In this document: piece by piece, positions 36,618 to 49,769 of the stretch
How the letters are laid out: each line of letters begins with the position of its first letter
Numbering within the stretch: the stretch's first letter is position 1
From: Nissolia schottii
Taxonomy: Eukaryota > Streptophyta > Magnoliopsida > Fabales > Fabaceae
Reading direction: 5' to 3'
DNA length: 64,000 bases
NCBI GenBank assembly: GCA_003254905.1
Contig: QANU01072397.1
Coordinates: 1-64,000, forward strand
Translations under genes and position numbers: made by a program
Notes under the pieces: model-generated
Seen by the model: only the letters and a program-made list of their open reading frames with translations
The model's database searches: none
Told to the model about the DNA's origin: nothing

Positions 36618-37012
36618 ACACGTACCCTAGCAAATCCATCTACATGAGTGCTCTACATGGACCGCCTTAAGTAAGGTGCATCATAGACATGAAATTACAG
36701 TTTCAATATTATACCATAAATACTAAATTTGAAATTTAGAGGTGTAGTTCTAATTCTAATCTCCAAAAATTTTATTTTGGTCAATATATATTTTTGGCTG
36801 TAAAATCGAAATTCATGGAAATATTCTGGGCCAGGCCCAACAATACCATCAGCACGAAATTGGATAACGCAAACAGTACGAACCCACGAGTTAGGTAGCC
36901 GTGAGGAAGAGGAAAATAATTGGCGACGAGAGCACCAATTAAACGCGAGATCCAAAGGCCCAGATTTGAGACGAGACTTGCTCCCTACTCCTCCTTCTTT
37001 CTCTCTCCCCAC

Positions 37013-37421
37013 TTATACACGCACGCTTCACCCAAGACATTCTCTCTCTCCGCTCTCTTTCTTTCTCGTCAGGTTAGTTTTTCGTGGGAGTCTTCCTTCT
37101 TGGAGCTGATTTTCTTACTTATTTTCCGTTGCTTTCTCTGCTACCAAGCAACCTCACCCTTCTCTATTTCCGTTTTTTACTGCCCTTCGTTCATCGCTTT
37201 CTATTGAATTTGCTCGTGATACAGTAAATAACTTCGCATTTTGATGAATGTTTGATCTTTGTGATTTGTCTTTTTTAAATTACGGATCGTATAAAAGTCA
37301 TGTGTAGTTTTTTTTTTTAAATTTAATTTATTCAATAAATTGGAAATTTGTGGTATGTCATGTGGTTGTAACTTGACTGTAAAGTTGTGGGTGTGTGTGC
37401 AGGTTCTTGTAGGGTTTATCT
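37013..37421 (+). promoter_or_regulatory. 5' UTR and leader intron of the proteasome gene
   Basis: A pyrimidine-rich stretch (ctctctctccgctctctttc near 37040) is followed by tcgtcag/gttagt at about 37073, and an acceptor tgtgtgtgcag ends at 37402, 19 bases before the start codon. This suggests a spliced leader, common in plant proteasome genes. Transcription start is not defined. Confidence 0.5.
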
Positions 37422-40400
37422 ATGGGGGATAGTCAGTACTCATTCTCTCTTACCACATTTAGGTATTTTTTTGCTGATTGATAATATTTTTTTTTTCTGT
37501 TTTGGTTTTCAATTACAATGGGAGTCATCTGTGTTTAAGTTGAGCTTATTGTGTTGCGTTTGGTGTTGTTGAACAGTCCTTCTGGAAAGCTTGTTCAGAT
37601 TGAACATGCTCTGACAGCCGTTGGTTCTGGACAAACTTCTCTGGGAATTAAAGGTGATTGGTTTTCTCTGATTCTGGATCTGTCTATAGCTCTTTTTCCT
37701 CAGTGTTCCTGTTTCCTCATGCTTTTTAGATGCGGAGTGCTGGTTCTATTTGTAATTGGGTTGACAGCAGAAAACACTGCTCTTGTCTTATGGGAAAGCT
37801 AAATTGGATTTGAATGTATTATTTTATGGAACATCAGGCACTTTTATAGTTCAATGGCCTTGTGTGTGCGTGTGCGTGTGTGTGTTGGGGGGGGGGGGGG
37901 CAGTTGGAATAGAGACATTTCATTGTGGGGAGTTGTTGTTCTTGAATTTGAAACTTCTCGAAGTTAAATTAATGGGGTGGACTAATGCGATAGTGGGACT
38001 TAGATGAAAGGTGAAAATATTACACTTGTTTTGTCAGGTGTCTAGTCTAGGATGCTAAAACAACCTTGTGTTTCAAATTCCATGCCTTAGTTTTGAAACT
38101 AGTCTGGATTCAAAGAGTGAGAATGCCAAAGGTGCTGATAAGTAGACAGAATTTGTGACTTGAATGGTGGTATATAGTGGTGTGTTGAAGGAATCAGTGA
38201 CAAATTTGTGTGAAGCTGGATAGATGCTACACTTCCCACGATATAGTTTAGTTTTGTTTTCTTGTTCTAAGCTCACTTATGTTGGTATTGCATTATTATA
38301 AGAATCATAGAATTTTTTTTTTTGGGAAAAATTTAATTAAGGCAGAATTAGCCTTTAGTTCTATAATTGTCATCTAATAGACGGGCAGATGGTTAATTGT
38401 TTTACAGTGTGGTTATAACTGTTTATTTGTTTTAGAATGGATTACTGTTCTTTAAGAGGCCATGTAAGTGGCTTTGGCATGAAATGGAGGTTAAGTTTAG
38501 CTCTGGGAGAACAGTGCTCTCTGATATGTAGAAATTCTTGGGATGAATATGACTATAGGTAGAGATTCATATTCATTAGTTTCTGTCGTGATTTAAACTC
38601 ATGTTACATGTTTGGTAACAACTTAATTTTGGGCAATAATTGTTTTTTTTCTCTCCTCCTAAAGCTGTCCCAAGAACTTTTGATTATAAGTTGTTTTGAA
38701 CCCAAAATAAGCTCTACCCAAACACTCGTGTATATATTGGTGGTTCATTTTGTTTACAAATATCTTCTATTTTGCCATAGTGCCATGCATTATATCTACA
38801 ATTTACTATCTGATTCATTGGGATATTGGCCCTGTTTGTTACATTGTATAAGACTTGATACTATTAGCTAATACTATGAAATTAAATTTTATCACGTGGT
38901 TGCCGCAACGTAGGATAATATAGTCTTATACGGTCTTATACAATTTTATCCTACAATCATCGTATTAACTTATCATGCCTCAGGCGCTTGATTAGATCGT
39001 GTAGTATTATTTTTTTAAGGAATTTTAAATGAACATTCTATCTTCACGTTCTATTTCTCCTGACTCTCACTGCTACGTTCTTCTTGACTCTCACTGTGCT
39101 CAACATCTGCTCCTTCCCATCGCCTCTGGCCACCGTTTGCGGCCTCCCGCCGCCATTCGCTGTCGTGTGCCATTGTTCACCACCAAGCAATTGAGTATGT
39201 GAGGTACACATACATCACGTTAGAACAATTTACATGACAATTTATATCAAATATAAATTCTCTGCAAAGGGAGATTTTTTTGTTTTTTCGATGAATCAAT
39301 TTCATATTGACGTGGTGGTCTGGTCTTCTATGCTCGGAGGTTATCTGTACTGTCATGGTTTTGTAAGCCGATTCTTTGTACTTTGCAGTGGGATTTGGTT
39401 TCTTGGCATCATTGGGTTTCTAGGCTAATTGGTTTATATGGTATTTTGGTGGGATTGTGGTGGAATTGCTTGTAAGAGGCCTTAATTTGCTCCATTCTTA
39501 GGGTTTTAGCCTATTTTTCAATGGAATTATAGGGGAAAAAAATCAGTAAAATGAAAAAAGAAATGCAAGTTTCAGATGCTGAACAAGAGCACCTTTGCAA
39601 CCTCAGCAAAAGAAAACACCACTCATTGGCCAAACAAAAAAATTGCATGAGATAAAAACCTCAAACAAAAAACCTCAAATCTTATTTTTGACCAAAAAAA
39701 AAAAATTCTCATTATTTAAGGATAAAATTATACAGTTATATGTGATGCACCAAACAGTAGATAGTATAAAAATTTATACAATGTATTTTTTATACTATAC
39801 TATTAGGCTTCATACTATCAGGTTTAATACTATCATGCATTATCCTATACAACGTACCGTACCAAACGGGGCCTTTGTGTCTTGTAGATGGTTTGGATCA
39901 TGTATTGTAGTTGCTGTGGCCTTTGTTATTTATATTTTTTATTTTACTCTTGCAGCTGCAAATGGAGTTGTCATTGCAACAGAGAAGAAACTGCCGTCTA
40001 TATTGGTTGATGAAGCATCGGTGAGTTTGTTTTTGGTTAGATCCCCATTTGTTCATTATTTGTCACAAACATATGAAATTTACTTAAGTTGTTTAATGCC
40101 ATATCTGATTTGGTAGAAATAATTAAGCTACATAATGAGACATACATGCGTTTGTCCAAAATTATTTCCAAATTAATGCTGATCATAACTCTACTTTCAC
40201 TGGATATATGATGAATATTGTACCTTACAATAATCTGATGAATGCGACATATGGAGCAAAGCATCCTGTTGACCTTGGTTCGTCTGCCTAGTGTCTTGTG
40301 CCTCAAAGTCTGATATGTGGCATGCTATTTATTGTACTTCTCATCGAACTTAAAAAAGTATTTGCCTAATGGAATACTTTTCTTATTTAAAGTATGACCA

Positions 40401-43400
40401 TTGAAATAGTATTTTGTGAATTTTTTTCCTGCATTTCTGTTTTGTCAATTTACGTTTTTTAAAGAACTTTGTAGTTGTTGGTTCATGTCACTTCATTAAT
40501 TTGAAGTTTTATGCTGCTCTTTTTCTGTATATTTGCAGGTCCAAAAAATTCAGTTATTAACACCAAATATAGGTGTTGTATATAGGTTTGTTTCTTTCTT
40601 TATATTTGAATCTTTACAAGTTAAATATATATTTTTGTTATCATTAGTTATTTGTACCTCGAAGGTTGCTCTACATTATGGTGTCTGATGGTTGTTGAAT
40701 GTGTTCTTAAACTTAGACCACTGACCACTTAAGTCTTAAGTGGCCTAGACACATCAACAATTTAGATGGAAGGTGTTAGGATGGTATTAGTAGTATAGTT
40801 AGTTAGTTAGTGTGTAGTTATATTGGGTTTGGGGGTTAGTTGGAGGGATTAGGGACTATAAATGAGGAGAGGAAGGGATGAGTTTGGAGTCTTTGGATCA
40901 TTTGTGAAGATTAGTCATTTAGAGAGTAGTGTAGTAGTTCTTGTAATTGTCTGGGTTCTATCAATAATATCTATTTGTGCTTCAATCATTGTTCATATTT
41001 GAAGATCAAGGTTCCTAAAAGAAGGAAAGACGGATGCTTGAGGGAAGTGAGGCAACTATTTTTGGTGAAAAACTCTTTAAGACTATGCATAATAATGAAC
41101 AAGACATGACATGCTTGGTGGTTAAACCTGATTAAAGACTTTACGAAAGTACTATATATATTTCAGTCAGAATTGTCAAACTATTGCCTATGTATTGATA
41201 TAAATGGACAGGAGGGAGAGTTCTTAAAACATATGTGAAATTTAATCAATCATGTGGTGATTAGTGAACTAATTGTATTGTTTTGAGATATTAATAGATC
41301 ATGGCTAGCTGCAATAGGAGATTTCAGTGAATTCTAATGAAGAGATTTACTATTCAATCCATAAATTGGATACTTAACTATGACATTTTTCTGGGGGAGG
41401 GAGGCGGTAGTCTCCGACATCTCTTGGAAGCAGTTTGTAATGAAATAAGAAAACAGATGTCTTTTGAAAGCTAAACAATAAAAAATAAATAAAAAATACG
41501 GAAAGCACTACAAATCATTCTCTTTTTGCTGTGTTTATATGCTTTGTATTGTAGAGATCAAACTATTGAAATAACTTGTTTCCTGACGTTTTATTTTGTG
41601 TTTGAAACTTGATTAATAGGTTCCTAACCTTTTACATTGCATTTTAGCTTTTAGTAAATGTATGTGGGCAGTTCTCCTAAACTAGTTGCAAGCATCTTAT
41701 CACCTTAACCTAAGTTTTGTCTTTGTTTCAGTGGCATGGGTCCCGATTTTCGAGTCTTGGTTAGGAAAAGCAGGAAACAGGCTGAGCAGTATCATCGGCT
41801 ATATAAAGTATAGTATATCTTCATTTTCTCTTGCAATACTAGTTTTTTCTTACCTCTGAAATCCACGTATACTTGGTAAATAAGATTAAATAAGATTCAG
41901 TTATATTGTTGTCGGCTTTGATTTGAAAATTTGGATTCTGAAGAGTTCTATTGTTTCAGTGTTTGTTGCTTGGTAACTCATCTATAGGCAGTTTTCATCA
42001 TTTCTCATGCAAAGCATATCCATTTTATTTGACTGGAAGAGTCATTCTAGATTGGTTATTTTCTGTATTATTCTGTCCATAACATTTCAAACTGAACATT
42101 GGGCTTTAATTTAAATTACACTCCTTGTATTCAATATCTTTCATTCTGTGTAGACTGAAAAGTTAATATACGACAAAAGGATGTGTTGAAAGAAATGTAA
42201 AGGCTAAAATTCTATATATGATTGTACTGTTTTACTTGAGTTTATCCATTATAATAGGTTACATCCAGAGCTGAAACTTATACATAATTATTATGGGAAA
42301 ATTATCACAGGCAATTGCTACTTCCAAACCTCCAAAGAGATCAAAACCCATCCATAGCCATTCTTCTAAGTTTTTCTAAGTATAGAAATAATGTCTAGAT
42401 TTAATATCTTTGATCATCTACATGCTATGGAACTGCTAGTAAATCATCTACATGCTAAAGGATTAAATAGTGGGGTCAAATTGAAGAATCTCTCTATCTC
42501 TCTTAACTGAATTTTACAACTCAGTGTATTGTTGTTTAGTTAATTTTCTGTTCCTTTATTTCCTATTGTTGGAGTAATTTCACATTTCCTTTCTCCTCCA
42601 TGGATCTTGTTTCACTTGTTGTAGCCTGTATTTCCTGTGAATGTTGGTTGTTACATATTGATTAAATGTTTTGTTAGAGTTCCTTCCCCCCCTTCTTTTC
42701 TGGAAAGTCTTGCGTACTTCAATGTAGTTTGTTACTATTAAAAATATTGAAATTGGAACTATACACTTACGATGCCCTACTTGTTCTTGTCCTTTCTGAA
42801 ATGAAATGGAAAATTGCAGGAGCCCATCCCTGTGACTCAGCTTGTAAGGGAAGTTGCTGCTGTTATGCAGGAATTTACTCAGTCAGGGTAATTAATTTCT
42901 TGTAAACTGTCTTTTTTTACTGATAGCATTAAAAGTTTATTTTATGCATAAAATCACACCCCACCCAAAAAAGGGGAAAAAAGGGTACGGTGAAAATACC
43001 CATGGGTATAATTTTTCAAAGAGAGAGAAGCTTTTTGCCCAAACCATGGTTTAAGGTTTTCCAAACAGGAAACGATACACGACACTATCTAATTATGCAT
43101 GCAACTACTTGTTCTTCTTTCCGTTCTTCTGTTTTACCCTTTGCTATCTTGAATTCTGATATATCTGTATTGTCCTGATAGTGGTGTTAGGCCTTTTGGA
43201 GTGTCCCTACTGGTTGCTGGATTTGATGATAATGGACCACAATTATATCAGGTATGCTAATTTCCTTTTTTGTACCTATTGTTACTGTTGCTTATAAACC
43301 CTGATAGATAAATATCACGTGCAATCTTGATCACATTGTGTTTCACTCTATGATATGAAATACTTATGATATCTACAGTCTCTGAAGACAATAATACAAC

Positions 43401-46021
43401 CCATGAGATGGCTTAAAATTTCATTTTCTATTAAAAAGAAAAGAAAAGCTTATAATTTGATTATAACAATGGTACATTATCTTGTTTTTGCTTGAATGAT
43501 TTCTGGGTTGCTTCAGAGTAAACATTGCTTTGATTATGTATGCGGTTTAAAGTTTTAGTGAGTTTGCTTAGAGAATTGGTTGTCTCTATCTTGATGCTTC
43601 TGCATATTTGTGTTTGATGGGTTTGTAGTGAGATATTGTTGTCCATATGCTTATAGTTTTCTAAAAGGAAATTGATTTGTAGACCGAAAAATGCTTTTCG
43701 TGCAAACTCAAATGCTTATGATTGGTCAAGTGACCATGATTTTTGCCACTTAGCATTTTTCTCTCTCCTCTCTGTACTTGCATTTGGTTTTTGATTGGCT
43801 AGACAACCTTTTCTCGCAAATTTTCACAAAATGTCATCAGGCCAAATAGCATTACCCTTTCTAAAGTTACTACTTTGAATTTAAGAGAGAGAGAGTAAAG
43901 AGAGAGCTGAAGTTTGCGCTTTGTTGCTATTTGTTTTTTTCCTTCTGTAGGTGGATCCATCAGGTTCTTATTTTTCTTGGAAAGCTTCTGCTATGGGGAA
44001 AAATGTTTCTAACGCAAAGACATTTCTTGAAAAGAGGTATGGTTTGATCAATGACAGTGCTGAAGGCAAAATATGTGGCGGGTATCAGTATCTGTTTTTC
44101 ATCTAGTCAAGCTTGATGAGAAATGCAGACCCAAATTACAGAAATTAGTGCAGAGATCAGGATTTTTATTTTTTTAAAGAATAAATTATGATGTTTATTC
44201 CAGACATCTGAGTATAATATAAAACAGGTCTTTTTTACTTGGAAATAGTATATGGAATGTTTATAATATTAAATAAAAATCTGAGAAGCTTCTACAATAT
44301 AATAACAATTATTTGCACATCATGTATGACAGAAACCATGAGATAATTCATTCATGCTCAATAACATTACCAACAATAGTGAGAGTTACAACACATAATG
44401 GACATGGACACAGAACACATACATATATACATGTACTGATACATGCCACATATTTTGCCTGTTTAAGAAGATCAGGTCATGCACATATCCGTTGCATCAG
44501 AAAGTAGTATATTAATTAAAATTTGATATAGATCCAAGCATTGCATGAATGTCTCAAGAACTTTGATTTCATATGTTTATTTATTTATTTTTATGTTTTA
44601 AAAAAAAATAAAAATAGAAGCTCTTCCTCTGTATCCAAACTTGTTGGCAACTGAAAAAAGTGTGACAAGAGTTGTGATTTGGTGATGTGATGGTAGTTGT
44701 GTTTTGAAATAGTAAAAGAGGATGTGCAAGTGTGGAACTTATAAATAGATTTATCTTCTGTGTCTATTTTAGTGCAGGACGTATCTTCATAAGTTAACAG
44801 TTTTGTGGTGTAGAACCTTTTTTTTAAAACTTAAATATGATTCTGATTATAAGTTTCTTTGATGTGAGTTTCATTGCAGTTATACCTTATTTTCCCCTAT
44901 CATTTCACTGGTCTTTCATTTTCCACTTGCAGGTATACTGATGATATGGAGCTTGATGATGCAGTCCACACTGCAATATTGACACTGAAGGAAGGGTAGG
45001 ATCTTTTGCTTTTTCAAGTTTATGCACTCAATAAATTCTTAATGAAAATATCATATTTAACTATTACCGTCTATTATTAGGCCCAAAAGTCATTTTGTAT
45101 CATTTGGTTGTTCACTTTTTGGTTTGGTCAATATATTTTCCCTGCCATAAATAGTAGTGCATGATAGCATAGTGTTTTGAGTTATGGTTTGGAGAAGGAA
45201 AATACATCTAATATTGGCTTGTTGATTTAGCTGGTAAAATATTGGGGCTAATCCTGTGAGATTATTTAATCAAATTTTATAGTATTGACTTTGACAATTA
45301 CCAAAGAGGTTAAGAGTCACCTCTCTAATCCATGAGTTGGCTTTATTGATGCAGTTCTGAGATTTTCGTACATTAAATTTTTTTAAAATGACAGGAAGTG
45401 ATTACTGTTCGTTGCCCCCTTTATTTGACAATCTCTACGTTTTCGTTTTTTTCCCTTTTGTTCACACTATATTTTGGAACCTATTGGTATAGTAGGCCTT
45501 TGTTTAGTCTTTGAAACTATTTTCTTTAGTTATTCTTTTGTGGGTGTATTACAGGTTTGAGGGACAGATCTCAGGAAAAAATATTGAAATTGGCATAATC
45601 GGAGCTGACAAAAAGTTCAGGTTGTTTTCTGTTTCCTTAAAACATTAATTTTTGTGCTTCCAGAATTATTAACTTAATGCTTTTATCTAGTTTGATTGAC
45701 TTTTCCTTTTTGTTTTCATGCCTTCAATATTTAATTATATGAACCTTGCTTCCTCTGATTTCAGTATCCAGCCAAACTGAGCTGATTTTTTTGTGTTGTC
45801 CTATCTGAATGAAGAATTGCGAGTATTTCGGAATTAAAAAGAAATTGCATTGCTGAAAATTTAAAAGGAAAATATTATCGCCTAGATGGTTGAGACTGGG
45901 AAATGCAAAATCATCCTTACATTGTTGGATCTTTTAAGTTGGTGACTTAATAGAATGTTAATTATGTTGCAGGGTATTGACACCAGCGGAAATCGATGAT
46001 TATTTGGGTGAAGTAGAGTAA
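37422..46021 (+). CDS. PAB1: 20S proteasome subunit alpha type-2
   Basis: Eleven exons join in frame: 37422-37462, 37577-37653, 39956-40020, 40539-40585, 41732-41807, 42820-42887, 43182-43251, 43951-44036, 44933-44995, 45555-45620 and 45973-46021. They give 235 residues, the usual length of the plant alpha-2 subunit. The N-terminal alpha signature [20 protein letters not shown] is at residues 6-25, followed by [31 protein letters not shown], the [10 protein letters not shown] loop and [13 protein letters not shown], and it ends [10 protein letters not shown]. Alpha subunits form the outer rings of the 20S core, gate substrate entry and bind the 19S regulator; they are not proteolytic. All borders are GT-AG. 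Introns are long (up to 2.3 kb) and hold TE insertions, but the coding sequence is clean. Confidence 0.95.
37865..37900. repeat. (TG)n tract followed by 14 G
   Basis: A TG/CG dinucleotide run leads into 14 consecutive G at 37887-37900, in intron 2 of the proteasome gene. Confidence 0.9.
38828..39873. mobile_element. PIF/Harbinger-like MITE in proteasome intron 2
   Basis: Left terminus GGCCCTGTTTGTTACATTGT and right terminus, in inverse, GGCCCCGTTTGGTACGGTAC. The interior resembles the element at 54509-54977 (taagacttgatactatta, cttatcatgcctc and others). The 3-bp flanks are ATT and TTT, so the duplication is decayed. The middle (39040-39200) contains a GC-richer stretch not found in the other copy. 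Confidence 0.65.
40772..40995 (+). mobile_element. Possible solo LTR in proteasome intron 4
   Basis: The stretch starts TGTTAGGATGG, contains a TATAAAT box at 40858 followed by a leader-like region, and ends in text such as caataatatctatttgtgc, as plant LTRs often do. No target-site duplication was found. Confidence 0.3.
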
Positions 46022-46989
46022 TCTGCAATGAAGAAATCCCTTGTGTTCCTGAAGTCTATGTTTGTTTGAAAGTTGAGTTCCATTGAATTTCAAGATGGGT
46101 AGTGCAGAAATGAAGCCATGGCACTGGTGAATTTCTGAGCTTCTCGTGTGGCCAACGAGGATTTCAGAGATAAACCCTGTTAAAGTTAACTACATTGCCA
46201 AACAAACCAGCTTGTTTAAATATATGACGATGTGGCGATGGCTATTTAATGAAATATTTATAACTGATTTTCTTCGTTTTATCATCTAATTTTAAAGCTT
46301 GCTGGTTTCTTTTTCTTTGTCAATGATAATTTCAATGAATTTGACAGTAATTTTTTCTGTTGGAATTTTGTTATGACGTGAAACAAAGTACGGACTATGA
46401 TTTCAAATGAGTAAACGTTTACATTTGTTTCCGATGTCAGTAGCTTTAGTCAATTTCTTTTCTAAGTTATAAAAGTACCAAAGTTGTCTTTAATGTTACC
46501 AAAGTTGTCTTTAATGTTAACACTTGTCCATCAAGTTTGCCCTTGGCTTCAACTAGCTTGAGTATGAATTTGATGGATGGATTGCCAACCTTATTTGATG
46601 ATTACTATAGCTTGAAGATGATGTTAACTGACACTGTCAACCTTAGGGTGTGTTTGTATGTTTTATTTTAAAGAGGAAGAAAATAAATTTTTTTTTGGGA
46701 AGGAGGGGAGAGGGTATAGTCCAAAACCTTATATTTCCTTTCCTTTCAAAGGGATGACGATTTGAAAGTTTACTCGATTTTAAATGGTGCCTATAAATTA
46801 TAATTCTAGTTGGTTTAATCAAGTAACTTTTAACAGGACAAATTCATTTTCCCTGAACAAGTATCAGGTTATGTTCTTAAGCGTTGACCGTTAAAAGTTA
46901 TTTAACTATCCTTGAATGCTAATTTTATGTTACTCTAGTTGTTTTTCTTTCGCAACGTTAATATTTGTGTGGTGCGATGAAATAAATAG
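46022..46989. other. 3' UTR of the proteasome gene and spacer
   Basis: The first ~300 bases read as 3' UTR. The rest is AT-rich spacer with a short tandem duplication (accaaagttgtctttaatgt at 46477 and 46497). No gene seen. Confidence 0.5.
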
Positions 46990-47545
46990 GTAATAATAAA
47001 CTTGTCTCACTCCCACATCATTCATCCGTCTCAATCTCAAGGATCGGGAAGTTTAGACTAGACATACCTTTAGAAAAGAGGCGACGGGTCCTATGTGCAC
47101 AACACGTATGAGCAGACTTAGTGGTTTTGTCTAGTAATTATTGAAATGTCACCGTTTCCACTTTAAGATAAGAAACTCAATTTTGCTTGTGAGTCCTTGT
47201 AAAAATTTCTTATGCAAAAATAGTGTCTTGACAAGGGGAATGACCCGCAACCTTGAAATGGTCCCCATTGTGTGTCTGTGGCGGCCGGAGGGAGATCTTT
47301 TTTGGTGGGTAATGGAATTCATGGCGATTTTGTGGTGGTTGGAAGAGCCGATTTTGCTCGATGATTGAAGAGCGCAACCCAGCTGCATCATCAGCGTCGC
47401 GTCCTGCCGGCGTCGCCACGCCTCCGGCGGCGAAGTGAGGGAAACACACAAATGAGGGAATTAGAAGCAAACCATATATGGAAGGTAAGAATTTGGTGGG
47501 ATTTGGCCCTTGGATGATGTCTTGAAATTCTCATAGAAGGTTTAA
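46990..47545. repeat. Left end of the inverted duplication (partner of 60638-61035)
   Basis: Positions 46990-47115 and 47437-47545 match, in reverse complement, 60912-61035 and 60638-60752, with smaller matches between (for example tttaagataagaa). Together with 52604-54887 versus 58831-60637 these segments are collinear and inverted. Confidence 0.75.
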
Positions 47546-47741
47546 TCCAAATTTCATTCCAAAACCGGCGGTTTCAATTTCTCAAGAGAATATTGCAATT
47601 GCTTCTTTTTTTTTGGTGGCCTTGCTAGTGAAGACGACATTGAGGTTGAAATGGAAGTAGAAAAGGTACAAGGACATTTTAGCAATATTGGAATTTTGCT
47701 CTTTAAGTGAAACTGGTGGCATATCCGTAAAGGTTGTTTCA

Positions 47742-48116
47742 TGGGGGGGGGGGGGTTATTTCCCCTTGGAAACTGCTGTATGAAAGGTTGAGGTGCCTCA
47801 AGAGGGTCAAAGAGGCAATGAAATGAGGGATGGAAGGAGTGAGATTGAAAGAAATGTAGCTGAGGTCCAAATAGTTCAAATGATGTAGCTGACCAAGTGA
47901 TGATGGGCTCATAGACCCAAGTGTCACGTAATTAGAAGCATGAAGATCAAGCTTTAGGACATGACCTGTTTGGTTGCTACACTGAATTCCTTCCCAAGAA
48001 GACAGCCAATGATCATTGTTGAGCTCAAACCCCTGTTTTAGAGAAAGTAATGCTTCCCTTTTCTGTCCGGCCATTTGGCTTTTCTCCAAAGGTAACATGT
48101 TGTGTGGTGTACCCAT
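47742..48116 (-). pseudogene. LRR receptor-like protein fragment
   Basis: A minus-strand frame of 125 residues reads as the start of an EIX/Cf-type receptor-like protein: an LRR N-terminal cap (REALLSLKQGFELNNDHWLSS, WEGIQCSNQTGHVLKLDLH) followed by two leucine-rich repeats (LGQLHHLNYLDLS, LTLLRHLNLSYSSF). Full family members have about 20-30 repeats and a membrane anchor. Here the frame ends at a 13-base G run (47743-47755; PPPP on this strand), and no more repeats follow. It lacks a signal peptide. I read it as a transferred or truncated gene piece. Confidence 0.7.
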
Positions 48117-48124
48117 TTGAGTCT

Positions 48125-48400
48125 ATCATTTTTCTTGTAAAGTTGATGAGCTTTTAAATTTGAGTAGTCCAACCCTAATTTGTTGAAGGCATCGCGGAAT
48201 AAGATGTCTGTTGAGCTGCCCTAATTGATCATGACCCTCTTTATCTCTCTGCATTAATCATGATGACTGATATAATCATTGCATCGTCATGGTCGGGTGC
48301 GACTCCCTCTCCATCTTCATTAGTGAACATGATATTCGGCATTGGGGTAACTTTCGAGAGGCTAGACCGTGAGTGGATACATGCATCACTTCTTTAAGGT
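48125..48400 (-). mobile_element. Ty3/gypsy protease fragment
   Basis: The minus strand encodes text typical of the gypsy aspartic protease region: IMFTNEDGEGV, then after a frame break KRVMIN-stop-GSSTDILFRDAFNKLGL. The stop replaces the residue before GSS, next to the catalytic aspartate position, which is itself Asn here. A dead fragment, directly upstream of the LRR piece. Confidence 0.65.
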
Positions 48401-48959
48401 GTTTTTTCTTTTCTGATATGGATTCTCCCCTGCCCGTGAATCCTATTATTCTTTTAATGTTATTCTTTGAGCAACCCTTTTACTTTTAATGTCTATAAAA
48501 TTATGCCCTCCTTTCAAAGATGATTTGCGAACATTAAGTGGGGGTCAATGGTGCGATACAACTTGTATTCGTTCATAAATATTTGGTAGTAGTTCTAACT
48601 ATGATTAACTAGAGACCAAGCTTTTGTCATTCTAATAAGTCATAATTGTGTTTGGCTAGCTACACACACTCATTTTAGAATGTACGTGTAGCGATGCTCA
48701 TACGATTTATACAATCCAATCCAATCCAAGTATTTTCCACTAATAATAAAATATACAATTGATAACAAAAATTAGTAAAAATAACACTAAAATATGTAAG
48801 TCGCCACACGTGATGAAAATGTCCGGACAGAGGAGGTTTCTAGTTAGTCCTCCCCTTTGTAAATTAAGATTGCATTCAGTTACCTATTCATCAATAATAT
48901 CTGCAATTAATGTTCCAAGTCAAAAAGAAAATTAGAAATAACATCACTCATAATTTCTC
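48401..48959. other. Intergenic, nothing recognised
   Basis: AT-rich spacer, possibly retroelement-derived. No coding similarity or repeat ends found. Confidence 0.4.
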
Positions 48960-49470
48960 CTAAATCAATCCTGCATGAAACAAAGTATTAAACAGATCCA
49001 TGACATCTTTCTTCAAGACGAGACCAAATTCAACCCCACCGTTCCCATCCCTGCTCTCCGCCAACCCAATTGCCAAACCTCTATCCACAGACGTGATCTC
49101 CACCTTCTCCGGCCTCCCCCAGCATGGTGGGCGCTGATCCAGATGCTGAACCCGCTACTCGGGAAAAGCGTGATCTGAATTGAGATAATAGAAGCGCGAG
49201 AGTCTAGTATTTCTAATAGCGGTACAAGAGGACGAGATTGTGAGGCTTCGCGAGGTGAATTGTCTACAATGTCCTTCAAGTCTGAGTTGGACTCTGCTAT
49301 GGTGAGTGTCACGCCATCGCCGGCGTTGTACTGGAGGACTGGTACCTCGGAATTGGAAGGCCAGACCATGTTGCTGGCGAGAGGGAGGAAGCTTTGGAGG
49401 GCGAGGGAGAGCGAGGTTTTGAGATTCGGGACCACTTTATGGAACAAGAATGAAGGGTAGTCGTGTGACT
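48960..49470 (-). pseudogene. BAHD malonyltransferase pseudogene with large internal deletion
   Basis: Similar to the intact gene at 49770-51173. The minus strand reads FHKVVPNLKTSLSLALQ to the active-site region SAHHA (near 49120), then jumps straight to WGRPEKVEITSVDRGL in another frame, and ends FNTLFHAGLI with a stop at 48960-48962. Compared with the intact paralogue about 240 codons between HHAVLD and DFGWG are gone, and the N-terminal ~50 residues are also missing. It cannot encode an active acyltransferase. Confidence 0.85.
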
Positions 49471-49562
49471 TCTTTCATGGTTTAGTTATTATAAAAATTG
49501 AATACTTGTAACCAATTTAGATATATTAAGGAGTTTTGAAGGCATATACCAATAGCAGATTA

Positions 49563-49603
49563 CTATTACTATTACTATTATTATTATAATTATTATTATT
49601 CCC
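49563..49603. repeat. (ATT)n microsatellite
   Basis: Imperfect trinucleotide run between the two malonyltransferase copies. Confidence 0.8.
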
Positions 49604-49769
49604 ATGAAAAACATCAAAGAAAAAATCTTGTCTATTTGTTACAATGAAAAAACAAAAACAAAAACAAACCTAAAAAAAAAGCCTCCAAAAAATGGTGTGC
49701 AAACAGCAATACTTGTTATCCAACACAAACTCAGAAACAGAAAGCAGGCCGGACGATTGATTAATTAAT

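Noticed and set aside
36695..37012. Minus-strand ORF opposite the proteasome leader
   Set aside because: Overlaps the promoter and UTR region, no family resemblance, composition of noncoding DNA.
39595..40116. 173-residue plus-strand ORF in the proteasome intron
   Set aside because: It runs across the MITE end and the exon in a wrong frame; no domain.
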